Counted from the first letter of the stretch, positions 1 through 18,000 are shown. The stretch is DNA of 64,000 bases from Acanthopleura granulata (GCA_016165875.1 JABBOT010000001.1:11845306-11909305), one strand, 5' to 3'. The notes: generated by a model from the sequence alone, not told the origin. Made by a program: numbers and translations.

Positions 1-1344
1 TTCTGTAGTTAGGGTTGGCTTACTGCTTTAGAAGCCTTGAATTCCACTGTTTCAGGTTTACTTTATTACCACTTAACAGTCCTTGTAACATCATCAGTTG
101 CACCGTCCATGTTTCATTTGGCTTAAGATGACTTAAGGTTGTGTAATATCATCGTCCATATTTAACTTTGACTTTACCAATGACTTTACAAGCCTTATGA
201 CATTGATGCTGTATTTCTGTTAAGTTGTAGCCTATCACTTTTACCTGCCTTGTGAAAGTGGTGTTTAAGCCTGACTAGGAGTCCTATGCTGGTTAGTAAT
301 ACACAAAACCTGTTCAGTGGTCAGTTTAACTGCTGTTTCTAAGTCCATCAGTCGTAGTCAGTCAGTCTTAATGAAGCAAGGATGTATTGGTGTGCCGTGT
401 CATCGTTATACTGGGTGTTGTTTTTCACACCTGTGTGCCCATCCCACTAACGAGCCATTAGACATAAGCACCTTGTTTATAACTGTTTCTTTACCATTGA
501 TTTTACCTGTGATGTCACGTCAGGCTGCGTTTGTCCGGTATTGAGGGAAGGGTCAGGAGAGCTCAGTGGGCACGCGTTCAGGTGGCAGCTCCATCAAACC
601 TCCCATCTCATAACCTTCCAAGGCTTGTTGACACACAGTTAAAAAAATAGAATCCACATGTTGGGCTGCATGAAGTAAGAATCTGGAGAAAATCAACTCT
701 CCCAATTCCTTGTAGTTTTTTGGGAGTCAGTCAATGAAGGTGTGTGTCAGAGCCAGGGTTAATGCAGCTCTCAGGTTAACAATCTGGGCCAATGTAAAAA
801 CAGCAGCAGTAGATATGAGGTGTGCACAAATACGAGGGGCTGTGTCGTCAACTGTTTGACATGGCAGCGCTTAATCCGGTAACATGTGTACAACTTTTTT
901 AACCATTCCTCAAGGGGAGAGAGGAATGCTTTAGATGTGATTTTCACAGGATTTTCTGATCAGGAATTGAGACGGCTTGTGTGTTTATCTAATGAGGCTT
1001 TCTGTAGAACAAGTACACGTATAGAAATATTGAACTTTGTTCTTTGTCAAGGCACATGTTAAAAATTGTGTTTACCTTTTCAAACATCTGAAGCTGTATG
1101 TTTTGTAATATTAAATATTTGAAAACTACAGACAGGTAAAGGAAAGTGTTTTATAAATATAGGATGAACCACTGTAATGTGATACAACACACATGACTTA
1201 ACATAGCAACCAGTTATTACATTTGGCCTGGAGTTTCACCCAAAAAGTCCATTGTAAGGGACAAATAAAAGCATTACTTTTGGTGCTGAAACTTGCATTT
1301 TCCCAGTAGGGTATTGTCGTACCTATCAAGCAAACCGGGAACCT
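1..1344. other. No gene seen; probably LIX1 intron
   Basis: Only short open frames without family resemblance. Because the first LIX1 exon in the window needs an upstream partner, this stretch is most simply the end of a long first intron. Confidence 0.4.
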
Positions 1345-1612
1345 TCGTCACTCAGTTGGTTAGTGGGCTTGTGCAGCAATAATGAGGCAGAAGCCTCCCA
1401 CCAATGCGGTCGCTGTGTGTTCAAAGCCAGCTCATGCTGGCTTCCTCTCTAGCCGTACATGGGAAGATCTTCCAGCAACCTGAGGATCGTTGTGGGTTTC
1501 CCCCCAGGCTGTGCCCAGTTTTCTCCCACCATGATGTTGGCTGCCATTGTATAAGTGATATATTCTTGAGTACAGCGTAAAACACCAATCAAATGAATAA
1601 ATAAGTAAATGC
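1345..1612 (+). repeat. tRNA-derived SINE, near full length
   Basis: The head (cactcagttggttagtgggc) looks like a tRNA A-box region, and ggtcgctgtgtgttcaaagcc resembles a B-box. Then follow a conserved body (ccagctcatgctggcttcctctc), the core ccaccatgatgttggctgcc and a tail aaaacaccaatcaaatgaataaataa. The same body recurs in reverse at 16593-16815 and in fragments elsewhere. It may be the molluscan RUDI-like type, but I cannot verify the family. Confidence 0.75.
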
Positions 1613-1910
1613 AAGCAAACCTCAAACACTTTCTAAGATCAATAGAACTGTCAGAATCAGGCAAAATGAACAACTTAGTTATGAACTAAATAAACAAATA
1701 TAATTACATAGGATTTCAGCAAAGTAAATTATGTACTGTGTATGGATGTGTTAAACATTTGCTTAACCACATACAAGTTCAAGGGTGTGCTGATTTCGTT
1801 CGAGTTAAAGGCTGTCTCATCAGTTTTTCGTCAGTTTCATTTCCTTCTCTATGGTATGAGAGAAATTCTCATTATTACTTCTGCCTCTTTGAATTGAAGC
1901 AAAATTTTAA

Positions 1911-5607
<3,697 letters not shown>

Positions 5608-8460
5608 AGGCTGTACCTGTCAGAGCCAAAGGTCTGGTGCTGGCTGAGGACTGGGTCATCTGTATTAGTAGAGCAATACAAACTGCAGCATTAGCAACCT
5701 CACTGTTAAGTGACACTGTGCTACTCAATTCTGTGGCTACTGAACCAGCTACTGCCCACTCCCTGCTGGCCAGGATATGACTACTGATACACATGTATTG
5801 ACCATTTGTTCTTAATCAAGTCTTAGCATTTCTGCCTTTGTCCTATTTTACAGCTTTAACATGTCAAGGTTAGTGTAGAAAAGTAACAAGGTTGGTAAAC
5901 TATTGCTTGTGTTTTCTATAAGATCTTACAAGAAACTTTAACCTAGAACATATTTTGTGTTTAGTATAGGTGTCGTATGCATTTTATGAGGCATCAGATG
6001 TCCGCTGTACAAACAGAAGGTCGCTCCATGTGAAGTATTACATCATTTGAGTTTTAAATAAATACTGGGCCAATTTTCTGCCCATATAAGAATTTGAAAC
6101 CACAATTACTTTAATTACTTTAATTAAAGTGTTATCCTAAGTGTTATCCATGAAGGCCTTCCTGCTTTCAATATGTATTTACAAGTAACTTAATTTTAGG
6201 ATTGAGCTTTGGTAAATACTGAGTTACAGGAAAAGAATGGAAGGTTGTTTTATTTAAAAGTGGAGAAGCTAGGGTTTAATCTCTGGTTATGGGATCATGT
6301 TTGTCATTATAATGATCAAAGTCATGTGGTATTCCCTAAGAAAGTGTTCTTTTCTGTCTTTCATGTTAGAACAATACATTGATCTACTTGTATGTGTTTA
6401 TTATATTCTGTCCACATTACACGGAGCAGTATAAAGTCTAGGTTAAAACCAATATTATGTACAGCTAATAGGATACTGTTGATTTCATAATTATCAGTGA
6501 TCACTAGTAATTATGTATAGTATTTGGTACACGATCATTCACTAAGTAATGTTATTTAATTTTCCCTATTGCTCATGCATGTATGTGGAGGTACGTGTGA
6601 ATTATGGACAATCTTTTCATAGTATAAAACTAACATAGTGATTACTTATCCATGAATCAGGTGGTGGTAGAGATAAGCCTGTAAACAGACTTCATTGTCA
6701 CATCTACTAATGTCATATAAATGCCAACAAACAGTGCACACTCACTGCTGCTTACTTGTAAGTAAAACATGGAATGCCATTATACAGTTTACAAGTATAT
6801 GTGTGTATTTATAAACTGCTAATTAATATTTTATTCACAAGTGTGTTGTTCTTGATCCACTCAAATCAAATTTTCCTGTAAACTTTGCATATGATTACAC
6901 AAAGTTTCACTTGTCTCTAACATAGTGTACCTGTGGAATATATAGTACACTACTGTATCAGACAGTTGACCCAAGACAGTCTTACATATGTCTCCAATTT
7001 AAAGATGTTGACTTTTTAATGAATGAGGATTTCTTCATATCTGCATAAGGTATAGTGTAAGGCCCTGAAAAAACTAGAGAATGACTTTTGAAATTGGCAA
7101 CACTTTATATTGACTAACATTACTGTGGAACAGCATTATTTTGCGAATTGTCACTTTCAAGAAACAAAGGCTTTGCAGTCTTTCATGTATTCAGTTTTCC
7201 CGGCCATAGTTGAGGGTGGGTTTGGAGTTAAGCATCAGTATTAGGCAATGAACTCTAATGCTATGGCATACTTGTGTACAAAGGATTGAGCAAATCACGG
7301 GATGATCAAACATCTGTGCAATAAGATTGGAGTTGGTGTTCCGCTATGATGTGTATAGTACCAATTCTACTTTCTATCTTGCCAACTGGTGTGGCATTGT
7401 ATCATTTCATTCTTCACCTTTGGTGACTGACCTGGCATTGTTGAGGCTTTTGTTAGTATCTTTACTGCCTGTGGTTTTAGAATTACTTTTGTTAACTATG
7501 CTGTCTCTGTTTTTTGTGTTCATGGAATTAGTTGTAGAATGCGTTGTAACTGATCCATTCTGTAGCTGGCTGATAGTTTATCTATGAGGATTGTTGACAC
7601 ACTGTATCATTCATTATTATTCATTCTTGTAAGTTAATTACACAATGCCATTTTCCTTGCTTGTTACAGAAGAAATGGTACCCATGTATGATGTATGTTC
7701 TTAAAGTTGGATATTAAATGGATGTCATGATTGTTAACTGTAAAGGCTGTGTATAAGTTGTAGATAAACTAACCTGTATTTTAAAAAGTGTAATTTTAAA
7801 CCTGTATTTTCATTAATATGGTAGAAATCATTTTGCGTCAATCTTTTGGGAGTTATTCTTGTAGGTTTTTGTACAGGACTATTTAACACAGTGCCTTGTT
7901 GCTACCCACAAACTTGGCCATCATGATCATATCTTCCTTTTCACCTTCATTACTTGTACTAAGTCAAAATATGAAACCCAAGTAAGCAGTTCCATTTCTG
8001 CCCACAACAACAATGAAAAATAGTGGTATCGGGTCAGTGGTTGATAAGACAGCATCGGTGGAAATGTTGTGTATTATGCTTAGGTGGATCTGCTCCATGT
8101 ACATAGTCCGTGACACGGCTACAGAATTAGCTAGGCTTCATGTATCTGTACATTACGTAGGCAATCCATGAAACGTGGGAAACATTAATTAATGATTGAA
8201 ATGTACATCAAATTCTATGCGCTTTTACATGAAGTACATTCACTTATTTATGATGCTGACTTTGTATCATGAAACCAATAGAATATGTGTCTCCAAGTCT
8301 AACATTTGTCAAATAGCTGAATCAGAAAACCCTTATGCTTCTTTGTAAGGTGCATAATAAATGTAAGCAAAACATGTTCCAGCTGTATTCTGCGTTTTCC
8401 TGTTTCTTTGCAATGCGACAGAGCTGTTCTGTGATTACTGTAAATCATCAGCCTTTTCAA
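5608..8460 (+). other. LIX1 3' UTR and downstream AT-rich sequence
   Basis: No open frame here looks like protein. AATAAA-type polyadenylation signals lie near 6057 and 8355, so the 3' UTR could be about 0.5 or 2.8 kb long; the sequence alone does not choose. The rest is AT-rich with no repeat I recognise. Confidence 0.4.
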
Positions 8461-8637
8461 TCATTAAAACAGTTTTTAAGGGGTAGTGTAGGCATAGAGT
8501 TCTTGTAGATACGAAGGCAAAAATGATTTGTTTGTGTCACCACAGGTAAAAGCTGTAGACCGTACAGTTATCCAAGAAACTATTGAAATACTTCCAGTGG
8601 CTGTTGAAAAGGTTGAAGAATTAGAGTAACCTCTAAG

Positions 8638-8770
8638 ATCGGTAATAACATGTACTCTAACAGCAATAACATGTGTACAGTCGAATAACAGTAATAACGT
8701 GTGTACAGTCGAATAACAGTGATAACGTGTGTACAGTCGAATAACTGTAATAACGTGTGTAGAGTCGAAG
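8638..8770 (+). repeat. 28-bp minisatellite, about four copies
   Basis: The unit aataacgtgtgtacagtcgaataacagt repeats with few changes; the first copy is the most diverged. It lies between the LIX1 3' end and the - strand LRR gene, with no gene overlap. Confidence 0.8.
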
Positions 8771-11014
8771 ATTGAAGACTCGGAAAGTGAACGGATGTAC
8801 GAAATGAGAGTGGAGTTAGACATAAGCATTCCGCGCGTCTTGTTTTCTAAACGCTACCTCATGCTGATCTACCAACTGCCTTTCGCAGAAGTTGCGTAAA
8901 GAAGATATGTCTTATCTGCAATGATACACTGTCGGTGTTGCATTTATAGCTGGATAAGCGTGTGGAAACTTCAGCCAGCGGAAAGGTTGTCCCGTACACA
9001 GTAAACACCAGCCCTACAAATAACTTCTGTAATGGACTCGCTTTTTCTCTCAAGTTTTGACTCCGGCCTTGGCCGATGTGTATCTTGAAGTGTGGTTTTC
9101 GAGAGTCGTCAGGTACTCGAGGGTTTCCACAGGGCACAAACATTACATCCGTTGAACAACTGCGAAATTGCTATAGATTCAAAACAAGATAACCAACCAC
9201 TTACCGGACTATATTAGTCAGCTCACATAATGATGATGATACATGCCTTGGGAAGCAAGCAGTGAATGATCGACAGAGCGATAGAGTAGCAGTCATTTGC
9301 TGCGTTTTTACGACCTAGACGTCTCACAATTGTCCAAAACGCATTCATAAGCAGGTTCTGGTACCGACAGTATCAACTGGTATACATTCCTTGTGATAAA
9401 TAAGCGTGAGAGATCAATCGCAAATGCCTGGAGAAATTCTGTATTCAGAAAGTATAATTGCCCTAATGTGGCTTTGTGAGTAGCTACATGGCTTCTGCAG
9501 AGAGAACTTATTCACGACCGACATTCCCACTGCTCCTGGCGAATAATTCAAGGTTTGACTGTATTAAGTTGCGTTCACAACATGGAAGCCCTATGTAGCT
9601 GATAAAATAAATCTAACCACAAAGATGGGAAAATCTGTTTTATTACATAAAATTAACGTTAAATAATTGTAATCTTGCAATGTTCTACAACATATAAAAC
9701 AACACCACATGGTTTACAACATCTAAATTGCAACCTTTTCGGTCCCCAATCTTGTTAGTGAAACTGCTCAGTAAAGTTTCTCAGTCAGGTTGAACCTTTC
9801 AACAAATTTGCAGTTCAAGGTTTGGAAGAGAAACTTCTCATCGATTAAACAAAGAGGCCAAAATCCTCAGTCAGCATCAACACAACCATGTTTAACCATT
9901 CCGAAAAACTTGTTAAAAGGGTGGACGTAGATTGGATAACAGGTTTGTCTTAGTGACTAATACCGATTTCAAATTGTGACTGTTCAGAACATGGATAATA
10001 CAGAAATTTGTTGCTGTCTTTGTTCAAAAATTGAGTCAAAAATTCCTTTGCACAGGGTGCCGAGGATATGGTGGATGTATGGGCGTAGGGAGCGACTGAT
10101 GTCTGACTGCAGAGTTACACGCGTAATTATGACACTAATCTGCCAACTGAGTCCATTAAAATTACGTTCTCCCGTACTATCCGTTGAAGGAAACCCAACA
10201 AAACTAGATGGTCAGCCCATTCGGACTGTTATTGACAAATGTATAGCCACGTATGCGTAGGAAGGAACTGTGGATAATGGTGATGACAGTTTGTTAAGTC
10301 ACGTCTGTTCCTTGTAGCACAGTATGTGCTTGTAAATATTTGCTATTGACAGTTTTTTATGTTCTTGTTAACTAATGTATATGCCGTGGATTATTTCCAT
10401 CAGCTATTTGATAAAACGTTTGCACCTGTGTTTGGAAGCATAGTTCTGTTAACGCTTCGTCATAAGACGTTTGGTGGAAGTGTTCAGGCAACGAATTGCG
10501 AAGCTAATGATCAACGAGAAACGTGTTTACACAATAAAGATGAAATGATCTCAATGACCTTGAAAGCAGTTGACTAGGGTCACCGACAATACTTAGGGTT
10601 CTTTCCTGTGCTTACTAGTGTGCATGTCGTATAAGCTTAGTAAACCTGCCGAAAAACTTTAAAGAACGTTTACAAGGTATTGGAGATACATACGTAAACG
10701 ACCTCTAAGGTAGTTTCTGTTTCAATGAAAAATAATGGGCCTCTCCAACATGACTAGGTGCACGTGTGGTGCTTTCATGAAAATTCCTTATATAATGTTA
10801 TAGATTCGATAGATTTTATGAAGAAAACAACAGATGAACTGACTTATTACGACCACTTCTGATTAAAAGGCTTCTGAGGCTAAAAACCACCTATCACATG
10901 AGTAAATTAGGCTCCGGGAGAATTCGGAAGTTTTTTTCCACGCGGAAAGATTTTATGAAATTATACGGAAATGAGTGTTCAGCTCTGTGCACAAGGCCAC
11001 GAATGTTCACATTT
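8771..11014. other. Intergenic, no gene seen
   Basis: Open frames are short and show no recognisable domain; one + frame at 9976-10260 was considered and not accepted. The region separates the convergent ends of LIX1 and the LRR gene and may hold part of the LRR gene's 3' UTR. Confidence 0.35.
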
Positions 11015-11245
11015 GTCCATAATGTAAATATTCCACTTAAGTACAAAGCAGTGATAGGATCCACAAAGGTTACCTAAAGGCTTAATGTACATAACGTAAA
11101 AGTTCCACACACATAATATTAAGATCTTACGCACGTAACACAGCCTCCACGCACGTAATGTAAGACTCCACGAAGTGGAAGATTCCAACAACATAACCTG
11201 AAGGCTCCGCATATTTAATGTGGAAACTCTACGCGTGTGTTCAGA
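11015..11245. repeat. Degenerate tandem repeat, period about 22-25 bp
   Basis: Repeated variants of a unit containing 'ccac..acataat/acgtaat..aag', such as cctccacgcacgtaatgtaag, run through this stretch. Copies differ enough that the borders are approximate. It lies just beyond the stop of the LRR gene. Confidence 0.45.
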
Positions 11246-11375
11246 GATTCTTTCAAATTCTTTCCACAGGATTGTTAAACACGTCCATCGAATGTCATTG
11301 ACCCTCCGTTTAATCCATTGAATCCATTGCATGGCTGCCAAGACAACCCTACCAGTTCTTAATTAACGTGTCTCT

Positions 11376-12045
11376 TCAACTGTTCACGACTGATTTTAGC
11401 CAGTCCAGTACTGTCCAGACAGGTAAGTAATTACTAACAGTCGTGGCCTTTACTGATGACCGACCCAAGCCCACTAAGCTCCATCTAGATTTGGAATACC
11501 CCAGGTACAGAGGGGCTCCGTCAGTGAAGGCAGACTCACTGTTCAAGTCCTTGTTCGTAATACGGAGGCAAGACGCCGGGTTCTTATTACAATCGGTCTC
11601 CCAAACCTTCACTGCTACAGTCTGGAGATTGGATCGCGGTTTCTTGCTGTCGAAGCGAGCCGAAGCTACTCCTGGCACCACCCAAGCTGGCCTCCCTTGG
11701 AACCACGCCGACGGCATGACGCAAGGCGGAGTGAACACTTTGGTCATGAGACTGTCGTATTTCAGCCTGAGCAAGGCAAAGTCGTGATCCTCAGAACGCC
11801 GTGAAAGGTACGCCGAATGTACCACGATCCCTGTTGCCTTGTTCAGCTCGCGAAGTCCGATCTTCACGTGGTAGTTGGGCGACCAGGATGCGTCTCGGAG
11901 TTTACTCGGGGTGGCCAAGTTTTTCTCTACACAAGAAGCTGTCGTCAGTATCCACCAGTCAGAAAGCAAGACTGCATTGCATGTCGGCTGACGACGGGAA
12001 TTCAGTATTGTCACGTGATAATTCTTCACCTTTGATTTATGTCGT
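11376..12045 (-). CDS. LRR gene exon 4: inactive trypsin-like (S1) domain
   Basis: The acceptor ttacttcacag/A completes Arg with exon 3. The block CNAVLLSDWWILTTASC matches the C42-to-C58 region of trypsins (usually LTAAHC), but His57 is Ser. DHDFALLRL matches the Asp102 motif and keeps Asp. FTDGAPLYL stands where GDSGGPL is expected; Ser195 is absent (Asp if aligned without a gap). WSLVGLG, then a Trp/Leu-rich final helix (WTVLDWLKSVV) end the domain. Cys pairs equivalent to 1-122, 42-58 and 168-182 appear kept, and the 191-220 pair is missing. This is a serine-protease homologue rather than an enzyme. Confidence 0.85.
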
Positions 12046-15000
12046 CTGTGAAGTAAAAAAGGTCATATGTTATAAGCACTGTAAGTTATGTACATACAAG
12101 TCTGGAAAAGGAACGCAGTGTTAAAACAAGTTTAACCCAGTTTTTCCTATCCTACGCAATGGAATTCTACATTTTGGTTCTCAGTACTCACTTAACGTTT
12201 TGTGGTGAATTCTAGGAGTGTGCATTGTGAACGCGTGGTGTTCTAAATGCAACGTTAGGGAAGTTCTGCCACAGTTCGAATGTCTTGGAGAAAAACTAAG
12301 GTGCATTTGGCTTAGATCAAAATTAGATTGGTGAACCAACCTCCGGTCGTTATTTCCAGTTTGGTCGCCCGTACATACAATTTTTTTTTCTTTCATTTTT
12401 CCCCCCACACGATTGATAACTACACATCTTAGGCCTTTAATGGCCTAAAATCTGCATTTTGCTTTTCATGAATTGTGAATGACTAAGTATTGGTATCTAG
12501 TTTGGAACGTCAGATGAGCTCACCTAATAAGAGCCTTGTCAAAATGTAATCTCCATTTGGACTGGAGGGGACATCCAAGAAGCACGCGTTCTCCAGGATT
12601 ACGCTGGGAATCCGCCTTTTGCGCTGGTTTCTTCGGAGTAAAGATATTTTGCGGTGGAGCTGTTGTCGGTGTAGATGCCCGTCTAGAGTAAGCGTTTGTA
12701 AAATACGGCCGGAACGTTCGTTTAGGTTTTGGAGTCGTGGGCAATGTGAGGACATATGGGTGCCGTGTGGTTTGTCTCCGGGCAGCAAAGAGGTCGGCGC
12801 CTGAATTGGTGCCTGGTTTGGCCCCTGTATTGTCCTTGTGATACGTCCCGTTGTTGAAGCTCTTGTTGCTCGGTGGTCTGGTCCTATAGCTGCGAACTCT
12901 GTAGGGACGCCGATACCTGGCTGGCCTAGGGGTTAGTGGCGACACACGGTTAAAGTTCCGCACTCTTGCAGTGTCTCTCAATGGAGGCTTCGTCTGAGGG
13001 TCAGGGACCAGAGACTGACTGGATTTCCTTGGATAGATGGGATTCCAAATCCTACTTGGCACTCTTGATGTCACCATCTGTCTGCTATTCATTGTTGGCC
13101 GTGCAGTGGGAGAAGGTGTTGTATAATATGGAGAAGGTGGATTCCACCATCTTGCAGTACCTGAGGTGTTACTTTTTTCATGGTTCCGTCCTTGGACCCG
13201 TGGACCACCAGAACCGACCCTCTGACTTCGTCTCTTTGAGTCAAACACTCTAGATGACGAGTATTTTTTTGTTGTGCTCCTCACGGGGAAAACTCTTCCC
13301 GCCGGTGGGATTTGGGTAGTGAACATTGTTGTCGTCCTTGGTTCTCGTGTTGTTTTCCATTGACGTCCCCTTGGGTGATGGACATTGGTCCTCCGAGTCG
13401 ACCAGGGGGTAGACACCTTCTGTCTGGGTCGCTGGGTGTAGCGTCTCCACCAGTTTGGACGAGACCAGGGACTAGGCGTGGTGGTTCCTCTGGAATCAAA
13501 CTTCCGACCACTACCCTCCAAATCACTGCGACTTCCAGAACGCCCGAGATAATCCCTTGTTATGTTTGGTTTGGGTGTAGTCGTTCTCAATCGCTTGTCC
13601 ATCCGCCTGATAGTGCCGACAAGCGGTTTGGCTCGCCCGGAGTTCTTCGTCACACGGTTCTTTCTGGAACCATGATTTGTTTTATAATTTGAAACAACCT
13701 TCGGATTGGTGTATTTTGACCTTGGGTTCTCATGGTATTCTGTCCTCGGATCCCCCTTGTATTTTGACCAAGACAGGATGTCAGTCGCTGTAGTGGATGA
13801 CATGTGGTAATTTTGATGACGACGTTTTGCAGACGGCTTTGTCTTCTCTTGACTAGGGTAGTTGTGAAGCTGTTGGACTGGAGGCCTAATGGCAGGTGAG
13901 CCCTGTCTCATTTCCGGGGAATTACACGTAAAGTCAGACTGATCCAGAGAAAGAATCTGAAAGATATAAGGCACAGTGACAAATAAATAATGGATCGCCT
14001 CTACCTGCACCATTTGTCCATCTCTGACGTCTCAGTGTGTATTTGGTACTTATGCTATAAGTGGTCCTGTCTAAATTTATCTGTAACCATTTAATCTATT
14101 CATGGAATGTGACGAAAGAACACTCGTTATGATGTAGTTTTATCACAGACTTAATTGCCCTACAACAGATTTTTTCATTTATCGGACCTCATTTGATAAC
14201 AGTTGAATTGTTTGCGACGCCATAAAATCAACATTACGGTGTGTGCTTTTTGGCATGCAAGGTAGACTATTACATTTAACGTGTAGAAAAGAATCCCTTA
14301 TTCTTTTATATCCTTAACTATAGTCACTACACGCTAAGGCCCATGGGGTATGACATGATTATGATTGTGATCACTGATGACATACTCACACGTTGTCCCC
14401 TAAGCTTTCTAGGCTGATAGCACACCAGCTGATCTGCCTGCACCAACTGGAGTTGCCAGATCGGCACGAGATACTGGAGCCAGGACAAATGACAGTCACA
14501 GAGCCATGGATTCTTCTCAAGGGTTAGCTCCCCTCCTGTGGCCATACTGTTACTGATGTCACTGTGAAGACTCTTCAGTTGGTTGTCAGCCAGAGACAAG
14601 TGCTTCAAACGTAATCGAAAAGATGGAGAGGCTTTCACTTCGGAGAGGTTATTTCTGCTCAAGTCCAAGTGACTGAGAGCTGAAGTGGGTAAGAGACTGT
14701 TGAAGTCCACATACCGGATTGCATTGCCACTAAAATTAGCCCTTACCAAACGCGGGATTTCCTGGAAACCATCCTTCACCAGTGACGATAGGCGGTTGTG
14801 TTGGGCGTTTAATTCGTCAAGACGAGGGAGACCTTTCAACACAGGACCTGGCAGATCCTTCAACTGATTGTAACCCACGTTCAAATGACGAAGATTCTTC
14901 AAGGAGGAAAATATTCCAGCTGGAAGGGTTGACAGAAAATTGTTATTCAAAAGCAACGTGTTCAATTGTTTTTGTGACTGGAAGGCTTCACCATCGATGG

Positions 15001-18000
15001 ATGTGACGCTGTTGAAAGCCAGGTTGAGGAATTTCAAATGAGGCACAGTTCGGAAGCTCTCTCCTGTTATTTCTGATATCTGGTTATGTTGAAGGTTTAA
15101 CCAAGTCAGTTGTGACACAAATCTACTGAGAGAAACTGCTAAGGAACTGTGCTCTATCACACGTATTTTATTTCTAGCTAGATTTAGCTCCCTTAGTTTC
15201 CTTAACCCCAAAAACGTGCCGTTCACTAAATCCGTTATTCCGTTCCCAGATAAATCCAGTTTTTCCAATGCAATAAAATTTTTAAAGTTTTCTCTGGAAA
15301 CTGTATCCAAGTTATTGTCGGATAGATCCAGAATTTTCAAGGCAGGTGACCCGCCAAAAACGTCTCTACCAATTTGGTTCAGTTTGTTTCCTGACAGGTT
15401 TAGCTCCACCAGATTGGGCGTCCCGTGAAATGTTCCTGCTGGTATTGCTCCGATGTCGTTATCACTGAGGTCTAACCTACGCAGTCTGTGGAAAGTGCTC
15501 AGGGATCGTGCGTGTATTCGGGTTATCTGGTTACCTGACAAGGACAGATCTGCCAACATTCTAACCACCGTGAGACTTCCAGGCCCCAGGCTGCTTATCC
15601 TGTTACCATTTATCGACAGCTTCTCGAGGTGAAGGGCGTGAGAGAACCAATCCGACTGAATACCATCAAACATGTTGTCATCCAAGATTAGCTCTCGGAG
15701 ATGGGTGTTTCTATCAAACACAGTTCTCGGCAGGTACGTCAGGTTATTGGAGGACAAATCCAAAATTTCGAGATCCCTTAGCGAATGAAATGTGTCTATA
15801 TGCAATGATCGAATCTGGTTGTGATCTAAGTAAAGTTTCTTCAGTCTAGGCACGTTGTCTAACAGACCAGATGAGAGAACATGAAGTCCGTTTTTGGATA
15901 ACCTCAGTTCTTCTAGGTGATACAGTCCTTGAAACGTTCGGGATTCCAGTAATTTTAGATTGTTATTCTGCAGGTTTAGCAAAACCAAGTTTGGCAAGTA
16001 CTCAAATTCACCAGGACTGATATATTTGACGTCATTCCCAACGATGGACAGTTCCAACAAATCACGTGAGCGCATGAAGGCGCTTTTTTTGATTGTCGAC
16101 AGCCGATTGGTTGACTGTACGACTATTTGACGGGCGGAGATACTACTTGGTTTGTGGGGGTGAATATAGGAAATGGGGTCACCTGACTGGTTGGACGTCA
16201 CTTCCTCCCCAAAAATTGAAAGCCGGATGATATCTGCAAAATAAAGGAAATTCACTGAAACGTTTGATTGGTTCAACCGATAGGACTGTAACATATTCAG
16301 TATTTTTAATACAAAGTTTCAGTTTGGTGAGATGAAGCAAATTCTTCCCTTGAGACAATCATTTGTGTGTTGTATTCTTCTCGTTTTACTTTCACGACTG
16401 AAATGCCGAAACTAAAGACTTTCAAGAAACTGTATTAGGAACAAATCTAAAAACATTTTACAATAGTTTAGAAGGAAATAAATGAATTATGAATGGTGAA
16501 AACAGATAAAAAATTTTGCTGAAACAAGAATTTAGCATATTCTGGCAATGTTAGCTTTCTGCTGAAAGTCTTTACTTGACGTGAAGATTGAAGATTGATT
16601 GATTTATTTATTTGATTGGTGTTTTACGCCGTACTCTAAAATATTTCATTTATACGACGGCGGCCAGCATTATAGTGGGATGAAACAGGCAGAGTCCGGG
16701 GGAATCTGCAGGTTGCTGGCAGATCTTCCCACGTAGGGCGGAGGGGAAGCCAGCATGAGCTGGACTTGAACTCACAGTGACCGCACTGGTGGAAGGCTTC
16801 TGGATCATTGCCCCCACCCACCCACCCCCCCTCCAAGACTGAAGAGAGCATTTCCATTCAAAACTTATCTCTGACAAGCTGTAGAACTTTTTTGGTAGAG
16901 CTTCAAAGCCCCAGTTAGAGTGAGACAGACGAGGGGGCAGATATAGGTAAATCTGATTAATCCTGATTTTACGGGACGATTGTCCATGTTACAAGTGTGG
17001 TTGGGAGGGGAAGAGTCTGAGCGAGTGCCAAACCGGGTGATAATCCGGCAATGTGAGAGGGAGATTTCCCGGCAGGCTCAAGCAACCAACCAGCCAGGAT
17101 GTATAATGTACTTAGACACCAACTGTCAGAGCATGTATTTAATCATCTACACAGGATATCTACCCAAATTGTCAGTTTGCACTTAGCAAGTCAGTGCCCG
17201 AAGAAGCGATGATAACGTGACGTTTTTACATGGAATGATATACATAATGGTCCCCTCGTCGACACGTGTAGTCTATGGTTATAAATACCTAACAAAACGA
17301 TGGTATCTAAAACAGGTTCTTGGGAACCTCATCTATTTGGAGAGTTTGAATATCGCTTTGCTTACTTTGGGGGTGGGGGGGGGGAACAGGGAGGGAAGCA
17401 ATATTTTGCATTTTTAATACAAGAATAATTGAACATTCTGACAGATGACATAATTGAGCTGGAAATGTGCCAATATGCTAAGAAAATCCAATTCATGAAT
17501 TTTCCATCTAATGCCATTGATGATAAGCACGCGTTCATCAGACGTATTTGGTGAAATCATTCTCCAATTGGCTGTAATTAACAACGCTGTGGCACCTTGT
17601 TTATGTCTCTAGAAGTCGTTACACTACTAAGGTAAATTATACCATTTTTTTCTTTTGGGCAAGAACTCTGCGTCTATCTACAGAAAACTGGGTCTGCTTA
17701 CCACGCTGTGTAAACTGCACTGATGGCTGCAAGTGGTGCATGGAACTTGAGAAATGTGTAAATGGTGGTGACAGTAGAGTTTAGCAGCTGCTAATGATTG
17801 ATCCCCAACCACTGGGTCAGAACATCTGACCTATACTGCCAGCCTGCTAAACGAACCGTTTCTCGTCAAACCTTATGCAATTGTCATTCATGAAAATCTT
17901 GTTAATCTCTCTTACAGCTCATCAGAACTCAAAGAGTGGCTTAATGTTCCAGAGACCAAAGCGGGTTTGTTCTGTAAGGGTTTCTGAAGAAAATTTCAGA

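Noticed and set aside
9976..10260. 94-codon + frame with CCCLC motif
   Set aside because: No recognisable domain, no partner exons, and low-complexity surroundings.
11443..13692. Several + strand frames (11443-11787, 12966-13253, 13312-13692)
   Set aside because: Antisense shadows of the LRR gene's linker and protease-like exons.
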